Both the position numbers and the translations under genes were made by a program. The notes under the pieces are model-generated. The model had not been told where the DNA came from. It saw only the letters and a program-made list of their open reading frames with translations, and did no database searches. A DNA stretch of 64,000 nucleotides. Source: Notolepis coatsorum. Its lineage: Eukaryota; Chordata; Actinopteri; Aulopiformes; Paralepididae. Location: positions 155,145,668 to 155,209,667 of the forward strand of contig OZ020587.1 of assembly GCA_963971535.1 (NCBI GenBank), given 5' to 3'. The stretch's first letter is position 1; every line of letters begins with the position of its first letter. Positions 32,740 through 42,800 of this stretch are shown here, in pieces.

Positions 32740-35700
32740 CTACAAAGTCAGTGGGTCATGGTCGTCATCAGGGGAGTCAGGGATCTCCGGCAACTCTATC
32801 AACTTCGCCACAGGTCGGGTGTAAGTCCGCCCTTGGACTATGACTTCTGCCGCTCTGACCTTCCCATCGGCACCAGTAATCACTCTGCTCACGCGGCCGG
32901 CCGGCCACGTAGCTCGGGGTAGTGACTGGACTATTATCATGACAACTGTGTCCACCTTCAGGTTGTCCCTGTCCTTTACCCACTTCTGACGGGCTTGGAG
33001 GGATGGTAGATAATGGAGGAGGAAGCGGGTCCAAAACTGGTCGGCCAATACTTGGCTGTGTCTCCACATTCTCCGGCCGTTCATCTCATCTTGTCTGTAC
33101 ACCGCCTGTGGAAGGGCAGGGTCCAGCCGCACCATCAAGAGATAGTTTGGGGTGACTGGGTCGACGTCTGCTACATCACTTGAGACGTAACCGAGGGGCT
33201 TAGAGTTCAAGACGCCCTCGATCTCCGTGAGGACTGTCATCAGGACTTCCTCCACCACGGTCTGGGCCCCAAGTACGGTGTACATAGGAGTCTTTATAGA
33301 ACGGACTTCTCTTTCCCAGGTTCCCCCGAAATGAGGGGCGTTCGGGGGGTTGAACTGGAATGTGATCTGAGCGGGAGCGAGGCGGGTCTTAAGTTCTTCA
33401 CCCATAGCCAGGAAGCTCTCTCTCAGTTCTCTGTCTCCTCCTCTGAAGTTTGTCCCTTGGTCGGACAACAACACAGATGGGGTTCCTCTCCGGGCTTGGA
33501 ATCTCCGGAAGGACATGAGGAATGAGTCCGTACTCATGGTCTGGAGGATTTCGATATGAACAGCTCGGGTGGTCATACACTTGTACACAATGCCCCACCT
33601 CTTCTCTGTCCCTCTTCCTTTCTTGACATTGAATGGGCCGAAGCAGTCCACGCCCGTGGAGTGGAAGGCCCTCTCGCCGAGTCGGAGGCGGTAGGGAGGC
33701 AGGTCGGCCATCATCGGGATACTAGGCTGTGCTCTCCACTTGCGACAGGTTAGGCAAGTCCGTTGGAAGCGACGTACTGCTTCTCTCCCTTGGAGTATCC
33801 AGAAGCGTCGTCGGATCTCAGCGAAGACTCTCTCTGCCCCCGCGTGGTGCACCACCTCGTCGTACTTCTGGATGATCAGCTCGGTTATCTTGTGTCGGCT
33901 GTTGAGGACGATAGGATGCTTAGCATCGTCAGTCACATCCGGGGCCCGTCTCAATCGACCACCCACCCTGATGAGGTGCTGGGCGTCGAGCTCTGGGGCC
34001 AAAGTGAGAAGTCGGCTGTCTGAGGGGACTGGCTTTTCCCCTGTCAGGCAGTCTAGTTCTTCTGGGAATGAGTCTCTTTGGGCTCTCCTTAGCAGAAGGA
34101 GTTCGGCCTCTTTGTAGTTCGATGCGTCAAGGTCTGTGGTGGGGGGAACCTCAGGGTGGTGCCACAAGAATGTCCTTTTCTGAGCACTCTCAAGAGTTAA
34201 GCAGTCGTCTAGGTTCGGGTCCGTTGGAGCCGGGGCGTGCGTCAGCCCGCAGAACATAGACTTCTTGATCTCTGCCTCCTCTTGACTCGCCACCCGTGGT
34301 GTGGGGGTAGGCCACTTCTCCTCCGGGAGCTTGAGGAACTCAGGACCGTCACTGTAAGGGTTAAGACGTGTGAGGTCGTCTAAGGACATCCCCCGTGTGA
34401 TGACATCCGCTGGGTTCTGCTTGGTGTCAACGTATCTCCAACATGTTGATCCTACCAAGTCTTGGATCTCGGTGACTCGGACTCCGACGAAAACTTTGTA
34501 TCGACAAGAGTCGGACTGGATCCAAGTGAGCACAGTCATAGAGTCTGACCACAGGATTGTCTTTCGCACCGTTATGGTGAGTTCACTTTGTATCAGCGTG
34601 GCGAGTTGCGCGCCTACCAGAGCTGCGCAGAGCTCTAGACGCGGGATCGACTGCTGCTTGCGGGGAGCTATCCTCGAGCGGGCCAGGACGAAGGCTATAT
34701 GTACTTCTCCTCCCTCTTCTCGGGCTCTCAGGTAAGCCACCGATCCGTAAGCCACTTCGGAGGCGTCACTGAAGACGTGCAGGTCTATCTGACACGTCTC
34801 CAGCCGCACTGTGGGGGGGAAGTAGCTCCGTCGGATGTTCACATCTTGGAGTGAGTCGAGTTCTCCCTCCCATTCTCTCCAGGTGGAAGCCAGGTGCTCG
34901 GGTATGGGGTCGTCCCAGCCCTGCTCCTTGTCCCACAGTTCTCGCACCAGCATCTTCGCCCGAGTGGTGTAAGGTAGGATACACCCCAGCGGGTCGTATT
35001 GGCTTGCGAGTGTTCTGTATACACTCCGTCGAGTGGTCGGTAGAGGGGTCGACCTTCCCTGCTCCTTGGTCAGGGGTGTGTGCTTGTAATGGAGCGAGTC
35101 TGTTTTGAAACGCCAGACGAGGCCCAATGTCATTTCCTGTGCTTCACCTGGGGTGGTCGCCATCCAGGTCTCGCTGCTTGCTGCCTTTGTCTCTGGGGGG
35201 AGGCTGCGGAGTACGTGAGGGTCACTGCTGGCCCATTGCCTAAGGTCGAATCCGCCTTTGACCAGGGAGGCTCGTAGCTTCAGCAAGATGCTCTCAGCTA
35301 CTTCTGGCGTAGATACGCTCTGTAGGCAGTTGTCCACGTAGAAACTCCTTTCCACGCTGTGTCTGACCTCCTCGTCGGCTCCAGGGTCTTCGGTCACGTG
35401 CTTCTGTAGCGCGAACGTGGCGCAGCATGGGCTGCATGTGGTGCCGAATGGGAGGACCTCCCATTGATAGATTGAGGGTTGTTCATCGTCGATCCTCTCT
35501 CTCCACAGGAACCGCAGCAGGGGCTTGTCTTCCTCCATCAGTCGCACTTGTAGGAACATTCCTTTGATGTCGCCGCTGATTGCTACTTTGTCCTGGCGGA
35601 AACGTAGTAGTACGCCGAGGAGGGAAGGGCCGAGTGTCGGGCCGGGCAGGAGCAAGTTATTCAGGTTCTGTAGTCCGATCTGATAACTGCAGTTAAATAC

Positions 35701-36099
35701 AATGCGGTTCTTGCCGTTGTGGTGGACCTTGTGATGGGGCACGTACCAGGATTCAGTCGTCTGGTCTGCCTCGTGGTCGTCGATTTTCTTTATATGTCCA
35801 GCCGTGATCAGCTTGTCGATCTCGGCGCGGTATATCGTTGCTTGAGGGGGGTCTTTAGCGAGACGCCGCTCGGTGTTCTGTAGATAGCGTTGTGTCACTT
35901 CCTTTGATGCGTGCAGGGTGGGCATCCCCTCCCGCCTCAAGAGTGGAGTTGCGTATCTCATCACTCCGTCGACCTCGACCCTCTTTGTCTTCTGCTCGAG
36001 GAGAGCTATGGCGTACTTGTCTTCCTTGGAGCGAACTAGTTTACGTTCGTTCTTGAAGGGCAGCGAGTCTAATGTCCATAGTCTCTCGACATGCTGCAA
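32740..36099 (-). CDS. BEL/Pao pol: RT, RNase H, integrase
   Basis: 1119-codon open frame. RT lies in about residues 100-330, with the active-site block reading SFYVDNCLQS, so the usual second Asp is Asn. RNase H follows (about 440-580: LHVFSDASEVAYGS, PRLELCAALVGAQL, WSDSMTVLTW). The integrase has an HHCC zinc finger (HHAGAERVF, CLTCRKW; about 735-790) and a D,D,E core (STGVDCFGPF, LLSDQGTNFRGG, FNPPNAPHFGGTWERE). A DUF5641-type C-terminal domain ends VAKLIELPE. Position 36099 is a TTG codon, so this is polyprotein sequence rather than an independent start. It lies +1 relative to the gag-protease frame it overlaps by 59 nt. Confidence 0.93.
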   Translation of the reverse strand: MQHVERLWTLDSLPFKNERKLVRSKEDKYAIALLEQKTKRVEVDGVMRYATPLLRREGMPTLHASKEVTQRYLQNTERRLAKDPPQATIYRAEIDKLITAGHIKKIDDHEADQTTESWYVPHHKVHHNGKNRIVFNCSYQIGLQNLNNLLLPGPTLGPSLLGVLLRFRQDKVAISGDIKGMFLQVRLMEEDKPLLRFLWRERIDDEQPSIYQWEVLPFGTTCSPCCATFALQKHVTEDPGADEEVRHSVERSFYVDNCLQSVSTPEVAESILLKLRASLVKGGFDLRQWASSDPHVLRSLPPETKAASSETWMATTPGEAQEMTLGLVWRFKTDSLHYKHTPLTKEQGRSTPLPTTRRSVYRTLASQYDPLGCILPYTTRAKMLVRELWDKEQGWDDPIPEHLASTWREWEGELDSLQDVNIRRSYFPPTVRLETCQIDLHVFSDASEVAYGSVAYLRAREEGGEVHIAFVLARSRIAPRKQQSIPRLELCAALVGAQLATLIQSELTITVRKTILWSDSMTVLTWIQSDSCRYKVFVGVRVTEIQDLVGSTCWRYVDTKQNPADVITRGMSLDDLTRLNPYSDGPEFLKLPEEKWPTPTPRVASQEEAEIKKSMFCGLTHAPAPTDPNLDDCLTLESAQKRTFLWHHPEVPPTTDLDASNYKEAELLLLRRAQRDSFPEELDCLTGEKPVPSDSRLLTLAPELDAQHLIRVGGRLRRAPDVTDDAKHPIVLNSRHKITELIIQKYDEVVHHAGAERVFAEIRRRFWILQGREAVRRFQRTCLTCRKWRAQPSIPMMADLPPYRLRLGERAFHSTGVDCFGPFNVKKGRGTEKRWGIVYKCMTTRAVHIEILQTMSTDSFLMSFRRFQARRGTPSVLLSDQGTNFRGGDRELRESFLAMGEELKTRLAPAQITFQFNPPNAPHFGGTWEREVRSIKTPMYTVLGAQTVVEEVLMTVLTEIEGVLNSKPLGYVSSDVADVDPVTPNYLLMVRLDPALPQAVYRQDEMNGRRMWRHSQVLADQFWTRFLLHYLPSLQARQKWVKDRDNLKVDTVVMIIVQSLPRATWPAGRVSRVITGADGKVRAAEVIVQGRTYTRPVAKLIELPEIPDSPDDDHDPLTL

Positions 36100-37315
36100 G
36101 GAGGGTAGTGTCTTTGTCGCTCACCTTCGTGTAGAGGCAGCGTGTGGACATTGGTCGGTTGGAAGGCCCGGAGAGGGGGCCTTGGAGAGTCCAGCCCAGG
36201 CGGGTCTTGACCGCGGCTGGGCAGCCTCTGGGTCCGATGTGGACCTCGTCCGTTGGGACGATGAGGTCTGCGTGGTCGGAGCCTATGAGCAGGGTCGGTG
36301 TGGCGCCGTCGATGAGCGGTATAGGCAGTCGGCGTAGGTGCGCGTACTTCTCCATCAGCTGTGGGATGGGGTAGTCATAGCGTGACAGACCTATGTCGTG
36401 GCTTGTAAATGCCTTAGTGATGCTGTACCGCTTCTCGGGCTGCTCGACCGCTGCTATTGTGAATGAGACGTTTTCGCCCTTTATTGTTTTTAGGTCTCGC
36501 CGAATGGTACGGATTGTCATTGTTTCTTCGGTACCCCGCAGGCCCAACTGGGCTGCGGTGGAAGCGAGGAGGAGAGTCTTTTCTGACCCGTCGTCGAGGA
36601 CGGCGTAAGTGTCCAGGACCTTGTCCTCGTAGCTCAGGAGCACTCGGACCAACTTAAGGAGCACTCGGGAGCTCCCGCTCTTCGCAGGGTCTATGTATAG
36701 GACGTCTGCTCTCGAGCTGCTTTGTGGTACGGGTCTCCGCTTGTTGCTCTCGTGTAGGACCTCCAGGTGGGCGCCGTCACACTTGCTGCATCTTTTCTCA
36801 GCTGCCATGTGGCTGCGCGCGCAGTGGAAGCAGCGGCGGTTCGCTTTGATCCACTGACTCACTTCTTCAGCGGTCAACTTCTTAAAGGTGTCGCATTGAG
36901 ATAGCCAGTGTTCGTGGTCACAATACTGGCAGGCGATCTTCCATTTTCCCTTCGCGGGGGGGGTGTTATGGCCCTTGTGCCGCGGCACTGACTCAGCCTG
37001 ATGCATCACGGTCACGGACCGGCGGTTGTCGTTGAACCTTCTCGGTCCATCTTTAGGGTTAGAGCCGCCCCACGCGAATGTGTCTATTCGTAGACTGCTG
37101 ACCTCCCTGGCTAGGAAGTCAGCAAGGTCTAGGAGGGATTGTTCTGGGCCGTGGGGGTCACGGTGGTCTCTCTGCCGCCGAAAGCGCTCTTGACGGGCTG
37201 GGGGGAGCTTCTCCAGTATCCGCTCCACGTTGGAGTTGGCGTATAGTTCATATCTCCCCTTCTCCTTCTGTGACCCGAGCATCCCTACCAGGGATTGGTA
37301 GGGCCACCAGGGCAT
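36041..37315 (-). pseudogene. BEL gag-protease segment of element 2
   Basis: Matches the middle of element 1's gag-protease frame: capsid end (LVGMLGSQKEKG), three zinc-knuckle-like segments (CQYCDHEHWLSQC, CFHCARSHMAA, CSKCDGAHLEVLH) and the aspartic protease LDDGSEKTLL with its C-terminal domain (LLIGSDHADLI, TRLGWTLQGPL). It lacks the fourth CxxC segment present in element 1. It ends out of phase with pol because the sequence before VERL is one base longer than in element 1 (near 36090-36115). That may be a lesion or a functional frameshift. Confidence 0.85.
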
Positions 37316-37973
37316 CAGAGTAGGGGGTTCTTGAGTTAGAATATGCCAGCGCTATGTTGTGCGCTCTGGGTACCTTAAGGTGCTTGAGGAGGATGGCATA
37401 TTTGTAGGACTCGTCCTGTACTTCGGACATAATAGTCTCTAAACACATGCGTAGTTCAGTATACTGTGCTCTGTCCTCACGCGTAAAGTCTGGGAATGTG
37501 GGTGTCCCAATGTAAGATGCCATGGATGGCTGTGACACCGATGCGCGTAGGGGGAGAGGCCTCCTTGGCGAGTCTCCCCATACGTGGGGTCGTGGGTTAG
37601 TGCTGGGTGGGAACCAGAGGCCGGGCCCCCAGGTACTGCTCCTCGGTGCTGACTGTTGATTAAACTCACCCCTGGGTTGGGTCGGGGGTTCGTAACGCAG
37701 CGGCTCAGGGCTGAGGTCGGGGCTGTACTGTGCCTCCTGGTCCGAAATAGGTTTGTGCTGGTGGGCTTGATGTCCTCCCTCGTCCTCCGCTAGGCCTTGA
37801 AGTCTCTTAGTTAGTTTCTCGGCGACGTAGGCGGGATCTTCCCGTTGGCTGGGTCCCGTATAGATTGGTCGGGGAGGGGAAGGTGCCCTCGACCCGTGTA
37901 GTGATGATCTCCGGGAGCTCCGGGTGGAGGAGTGGGGGGTCGCCCTCTGGAGCACTTGCTCCATCATCTGCAC
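37248..37973 (-). pseudogene. BEL gag capsid segment of element 2
   Basis: Contains the RS-rich linker and the DUF1759-like capsid (TPTFPDFTREDRAQYTEL, LKHLKVPRAHNIALAYSN). Near 37300 the sequence jumps from DALVAL directly to the part preceding SLVGMLG. About 110 bp found in element 1 (near 6285-6395) is missing and the frame shifts, so the gag-protease polyprotein is split. A poly-Gln/Arg coiled-coil precedes it. Confidence 0.8.
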
Positions 37974-38190
37974 CTGCAGACGGTCTCTTTCCGCCTCGCA
38001 CTGTGCATTGGCGGCGTCGCGCTGTGCGTCGCGCTGTGCATCGCGTTGCGCATTGGCGGCGTCGCGCTGTGCATCGCGTTGCGCATTGGCGCGGTCTCGC
38101 TGGATGTTTTCTTCAACCTGGAGGCGCCTCTCTTCCAGTCTGATGTGTTCTCGCTCGCTCTGTTGTTGCGCTTGGAGACGTTCTAGTCGA

Positions 38191-38756
38191 CTAGTCTCTG
38201 GTCGGCCTCGCTTGGGGATGACGCTGATGAGGGTGATCTGGAGTTGACAGGACTTGGCGTTGACCTGTTCTCTTTACGCGCTCCGAGGTCCATTCGAGGG
38301 CGCTGCTTCTTATCTTCTCCCGCGCTCCGAGGTCCATCTCTGAGACGCGGTACTCTTCTCTTTGGTGCGCGCTGAGGTCTATCTCGGGTGTGCGCTCTTT
38401 ATCCTCTTGCGCTCCGAGGTCCATCTCGGTGGCGCTGTCTTTATCCTCTGGCGCTCCGAGGTCCATCTCAGTGGCACTGTGGTCTTTGGGCATAGTCACG
38501 TCATGTCCCGCTTGTCCCCCCCCCCGTGAGCTAAGTCAGTTTCGTTTGAACCCGCTGGTGTCTCTACTAGTGGGGCCCACAAGTCGATAGGATTGGGCAT
38601 GCTTAAACTATTAGTTTTATCCGTGCTTAACGTCTTTTTAGATAAGCTAGGAGGTAAAACGAAAGCGTAGTCCTCCAATTGTGGAGGGGGCTGACGTTGG
38701 CGCCTAGGGCGCGCTAGTTTGGGAGAGCCGTTTGGAGAGTGTCCGCCGCTGGCCAT
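38191..38756 (-). pseudogene. BEL gag N-terminus of element 2, in two frames
   Basis: The first frame (38496-38756, ATG start) gives MASGGHSPNGSPKL and the QPPPQLEDYAF block shared with element 1. It stops after 86 codons at a G-run around 38510-38522. The second frame (38191-38499) continues with about four repeats of an EMDLGA unit, then shifts again near 38290. There the conserved SSPSEAD segment is found in another phase and a stop follows. Confidence 0.75.
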
Positions 38757-38790
38757 ATTACTATTAATATGATTAAGATTACTGATACCC

Positions 38791-38807
38791 TCCGGCTCGA
38801 AGGACCA
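38791..38807 (-). promoter_or_regulatory. Primer-binding site matching tRNA-Tyr, element 2
   Basis: TCCGGCTCGAAGGACCA on the plus strand, 2 nt from the 5' LTR, identical to the site in element 1. Confidence 0.8.
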
Positions 38808-38809
38808 AT

Positions 38810-40101
38810 TGTAACTGAGGGGTTACAAAACCCTGACTGTATTAAAGATTGTGATAGATTAAACCACTACTACATATTATTATTATTACTTGCCAGACAG
38901 TACAGTTAAATATGGCAGACACTCAGAATAGACGGCACGGTGACAAGGAGATATCATTTACAGTATTTATTATTATGCAGCCAATACAAATGGGAATGAC
39001 TTGGTCGCTCTTTTATGGCGAATGATATTAGAAAGTCAGCAAGTAGCAAAGTCAGTGGGAATGAATCATTCCTAGGCTAGGTATACTAGACCAAACGCCG
39101 CCTGGCGTGGGATGGCAATATAGGGGGGCAAACGAGGGTACCGCTGGAGACAGGTGATATCCTCCCAGAGTTGTAAGCTCCAGAGGAAGGAAGAAGGTAC
39201 GGATACTCAGGCTGTTCACTTGAAGAAAAGGGGTTCTCATACGGATCCGGTCTTTATAATCCAAGTGCTCAGTAGCAAGGTAATAGCTGTAATCCAATGC
39301 TCGATAGCAATGATGATAGCCAGCCAGCTTCGTCCTCGAAGCTAGCCCGAGGTAAGATCTTCAAGGTAGTTAAATCCAAACGACAGTGGGTATTAACGAT
39401 GCTCTTCTCCACGGTACTACGTTCCACAATCACTATAATCCAACCAATAATGGTTCTACAATATCGCCGCGGTAGGTTCCACTGTGCACATGTCCAATAG
39501 TTCTGCTACTAGGCCCTCCTCGTGTGCTGGCACTAATTACTTTAAGTCCACACACACTTGCTAAGGTTCACGCTAGTTACTAAACGAACAAACTGCTTGT
39601 TAATGCTACACACCGAACGAACTGCTGTAATACGATTCACACTAACTCTTTACTTCACATTAAGTTAGGTCGAACTTGACTCTGCTATACGCTAGGTGCA
39701 GCTACTGCTGTTGCATTACTCCGGACGAACTTCACGTTACTGCATTAGATCGAACCGGTACGAACTTCTTACTTCACACACGAACGCCGAACTGCTACTG
39801 TTCGCGCCTTCCACGATATATATACTTAGAGGGCTTTCTAGTGCCCAGCCGCAGCTCTTGTCTGGAATCAATGCGCTGGCACCAGGCATGTCCCAACTTG
39901 TCCAGACTCACCTTTGAACCTGTCTCAGGGGCGCGGTTCTTGGCGCCGCCAACGTCAAGGGCATTATCCAATGAGGAAAGCGAATAATGCTATGATTCAA
40001 ACGGAGGCTTAAAGGGATATAGCTTATATATATAAATAATATACAAGTTATATAAAACAATAAAACGTAGATTCTCAATGTTAATCTGGCCCTTCAGAAC
40101 A
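38810..40101 (-). repeat. 5' LTR of BEL element 2
   Basis: 1292-bp LTR. It lacks 7 bp present in the other LTR near 32178. Followed by TSD CAACC at 40102-40106. Confidence 0.95.
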
Positions 40102-40139
40102 CAACCTCTTAAATCCACGAGACTAGGAGCTTGATGTCA

Positions 40140-40260
40140 TTGCGTGCTAACTAAGATGTTCCTTTGTTTCATTTAATTAAATTTCATTTAATTTCATTTC
40201 AAACCTTTATTTGGACTCGAAAGGCAACTGAGGTTTCCCTCGTTTACAGTCATGTTGAGT
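40140..40260 (-). repeat. Retroposon 3' tail (AAATGAAATTTAA type)
   Basis: TTTCATTTAATTTCATTTC followed by AAACCTTTATTTGGACTCG. In reverse this is a (AAATGAAAT)-tailed retroposon end. The same tail lies in plus orientation near 57080-57130 (GAGGGAAACCTCAG, ATAAAGGTTTGAAA). Confidence 0.6.
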
Positions 40261-40363
40261 GTACTGTACGTACGGCAAGGAGCAAAGAAAAAAGAAGCAT
40301 ATGAAACCACACAGCAGCATATAAAATCATAACAATAAGACAACAAGACGAGGCAAAAGGCAA

Positions 40364-40743
40364 GTAGTGTGGTAGTGAAAGGGTTAACCTTCTGTAGTGT
40401 GGTAGTGGAAGGGTTAACCTTCTGTAGTGTGGTAGTGAAAGGGTTAACCTTCTGTAGTGTGGTAGTGGAAGGGTTAACCTTCTGTAGTGTGGTAGTGAAA
40501 GGGTTAACATTCTGTAGTGTGGTAGTGGAAGGGTTAACCTTCTGTAGTGTGGTAGTGAAAGGGTTAACCTTCTGTAGTGTGGTAGTGAAAGGGTTAACCG
40601 TCTGTAGTGTGGTAGTGAAAGGGTTAACCTTCTGTAGTGTGGTAGTGAAAGGTTAACCTTCTGTAGTGTGATAGTGAAAGGGTTAACCATCTGTAGTGTG
40701 GTAGTGAAAGGGTTAACCATCTGTAGTGGTAGTGAAAGGGTTA
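40364..40743. repeat. 30-bp minisatellite with AAAGGGTTAACC core
   Basis: About 12-13 copies of GTAGTGTGGTAGTGAAAGGG + TTAACCTTCT (30 bp), with A/G alternation (GTGAAA/GTGGAA) in several early copies. Because the period is a multiple of three, both strands have an open repeat frame (e.g. VVVKGLTFCS). No gene is inferred. Confidence 0.95.
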
Positions 40744-41251
40744 AGAGCAGGGAATAAATGTGCTGGAATAAGACCGTGGGTGACATGATTAGCCCGCAAT
40801 GCACTCGCTTTTACTATATAAGAGACTTATTGATAGTTTTCCAATGCATCCAACTTTATAAGCAAAGATTAATAGAGCACAATTTACTCACCTGTCACAT
40901 TCCCCGAGACAGCAGGAAAACAAGCCCATTCATAAGCAGACGCGGCGCAGGCCTATAGCAGCGACCGGAGGAGCAAAACACAATCATAGTTAGTCACAGT
41001 CAGGTAGTATGGATTGGCAATAAATACTCGTCATTAGCGATGTCAGAGAAATATTACCCGTTTTATCGGCGCAGTATTTTTCTCGTGCACTACAATAAAG
41101 ATAATGACAGACATTGTCTAAACTCTAAACCATAAAACAGTCGTAAATCTGGTGATGTTGGTCAGCCTCGGCGAGGTTCTTTCAGAGTCTAGTGTCTCTC
41201 GCCCCGTCGAGAACGAGGGAACACACACCCAGCTGCACTGTAGTACATTAC
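40744..41251. other. Unannotated sequence
   Basis: No coding, RNA or repeat structure recognised. Confidence 0.45.
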
Positions 41252-41480
41252 ATTTACATTTAGTCATTTAGCTGACTCTTTTATCCAAAGCGACTTACAA
41301 GTTCTGTACGACAAGTCATCAGGAAGGGCACAACTCTATCAGCTGAGTAACAATGTTCATCGTGTTGAGTGCTACAGTGTAGGTTAGTTTATTAGGACAA
41401 GTGCATGACAGTAAGGTTAGTTAGGGTTATTTTTATTTATTATTATTTTTTTCTTTTTTTCATTTCAGATAATGGTTGAA

Positions 41481-41966
41481 TCGGTGGCTGGGTGGCGCAG
41501 CGGACATTGCGCTCGTCACCAACGCAAGAGACACCGGGTTCGAATCCGGCTGTCGGCGTTGCCTCCGGCTTGGGCCGGCCGTCATACTAACTCAATTGGC
41601 AGAGTTAGCGGGTGGGAAGTCGAAAGGTGGTAATCTGGACGTTGTGGACAGCGACTCCTACAGGTCGGTTGGGGGACCTGCACAGCAGAGACAGGAAATG
41701 GCGGGGGTAGTGTGAGCCTCCCACACATTACACCTCGCCAATGAGAGTCCGCGCTGGCAGGTGAAAAGATGTGACAGGCTGCCTTCACATGTATCGGAGG
41801 GGACACGTGATGCAAGGCTTCTATCCTCCCTACAACCGGCCAGTGGGGGGCATATGCGAGCAACGTTCGAGACAGAGGAGGGGAAAATTGGCACAGCGAA
41901 ATTGGGATGGGAGAAACAATTTAAAAAGAGGAGAAAAAGTGGATCCAAACAAAAAAGATTAAAAAG
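41481..41966 (+). mobile_element. tRNA-derived SINE (486 bp)
   Basis: Head GGGTGGCGCAGCGGACATTG with B-box GGTTCGAATCC near 41537-41547. The body has CAGCGACTCCTACAGGTCGG, shared with the SINEs at 598-1583 and 44860-45298, and the end is A-rich. TSD ATGGTTGAA at 41472-41480 and 41967-41975. It interrupts an older L2 remnant. Confidence 0.85.
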
Positions 41967-42312
41967 ATGGTTGAAGAAGTGCGTCTTTAGTCGACGGTGT
42001 AAGATTGGACGGGTTTCAGCTGTCCTAATTGGGGTGGGCAGTTCGTTCCACCATTGTGGGGCAAGGACTGAGAATAGGCGACTTCTCTTTGATGACTCTC
42101 CCGGAGCTCGGATAGGAGTGGGTCTGAGGCGGCCAGAGGATGCAGAGCGTAGGGGCCTTGAGGGTGTGTAGTTAGAGACCATTGACCGGAGGTAGGCGGG
42201 AGCCGTTCCCTTTGCCGCACGGTATGGTCGAGGGCCTTGAACGGGATTCGTGCGGCAATGGGGAGCCAGTGCAGGTCCCTAAGAAGTGGGGTGACATGGG
42301 CTGACTTCAGTA
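41967..42312 (-). pseudogene. L2-type ORF2 C-terminal remnant
   Basis: Minus-strand reading in more than one frame: HVTPLLRDLHWLPIAARI, then PLRSASSGRLRPTPIRAPG and WNELPTPIRTAETR ... HRRLKTHFFNHLF. These are the conserved last blocks of L2/CR1-type ORF2 (LHWLPV, WN.LP.IR). At least one frame change lies near 42170-42220. Confidence 0.75.
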
Positions 42313-42335
42313 GAGGGATGTCTGACATTTGAAAA

Positions 42336-42800
42336 GTAACATCTGTCTGTACATACCTACATATAATCCTTTTATACATATCTGTAGATACTATATCTAT
42401 ATCTGTACATATCCCTTACCTACTCTTACTAGTTACACTGCTGGCCAGTATGACTTACTACCATAGTGGCTTTATACCTGTATCACTGTACATATTAATA
42501 CTACAACTCTGTACATACATCTGATTAGCACTATTATATATATATTATCCAGTCTAATCACCTGTACATTTTAGGGTATAAAATATATAAATGAGTACTA
42601 CTGAGTAATAGTGCTAATCAGATGTGTGTACAGAGTTGTAGTATTAATATGTACAGTGATACAGGTATAAAGACACTATGGTAGTAAGTCGTATATAAGT
42701 CAAATATATGTATGGTAAGAATAAACATATCTATACGGTATATACAGCATTATTGTACATGCTATCATACAGAGTTATATGGGTTATGTGCAGGTCACAC
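42336..42800. repeat. LINE-tail repeat forming an 88-bp-arm hairpin
   Basis: Arm 1 at 42450-42537 (ATGACTTACTACCATAGTGG...) and arm 2 at 42606-42693 (...CTATGGTAGTAAGTCGTA) are near-perfect inverted copies about 68 bp apart. Both belong to the family at 170-575. The sequence continues beyond LINE copy B at 44309-44500. Confidence 0.7.

Larger units (their letters stand above)
31341..40101 (-). mobile_element. BEL/Pao LTR retrotransposon 2, full-length but gag broken
   Basis: An 8.76-kb element on the minus strand. LTRs are 31341-32639 (1299 bp) and 38810-40101 (1292 bp), with TSD CAACC at 31336-31340 and 40102-40106. By eye the LTRs differ at about seven bases plus one 7-bp indel (near 32178), so it is young. 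Order in element orientation: tRNA-Tyr PBS, gag, zinc knuckles, protease, RT, RNase H, integrase, purine tract, LTR. Pol is open. Gag has at least three lesions: a G-run near 38510-38522, a one-base difference near 38290, and a deletion of about 110 bp near 37300. It is closely related to element 1. Confidence 0.95.
41252..42320 (-). mobile_element. L2-type LINE 3' end, minus strand, split by a SINE
   Basis: The 3' terminus at the left reads, on the minus strand, GTAAGTCGCTTTGGATAAAA then CTAAATGACTAAATGTAAAT, a known fish L2-type tail. The ORF2 C-terminus lies at 41967-42312. A tRNA SINE inserted at 41481-41966. Confidence 0.75.

Noticed and set aside
40250-40804. Repeat protein of 184 aa over the 30-bp minisatellite
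   Set aside because: The period is a multiple of three, so an open frame follows automatically. No domain or start context supports a gene.
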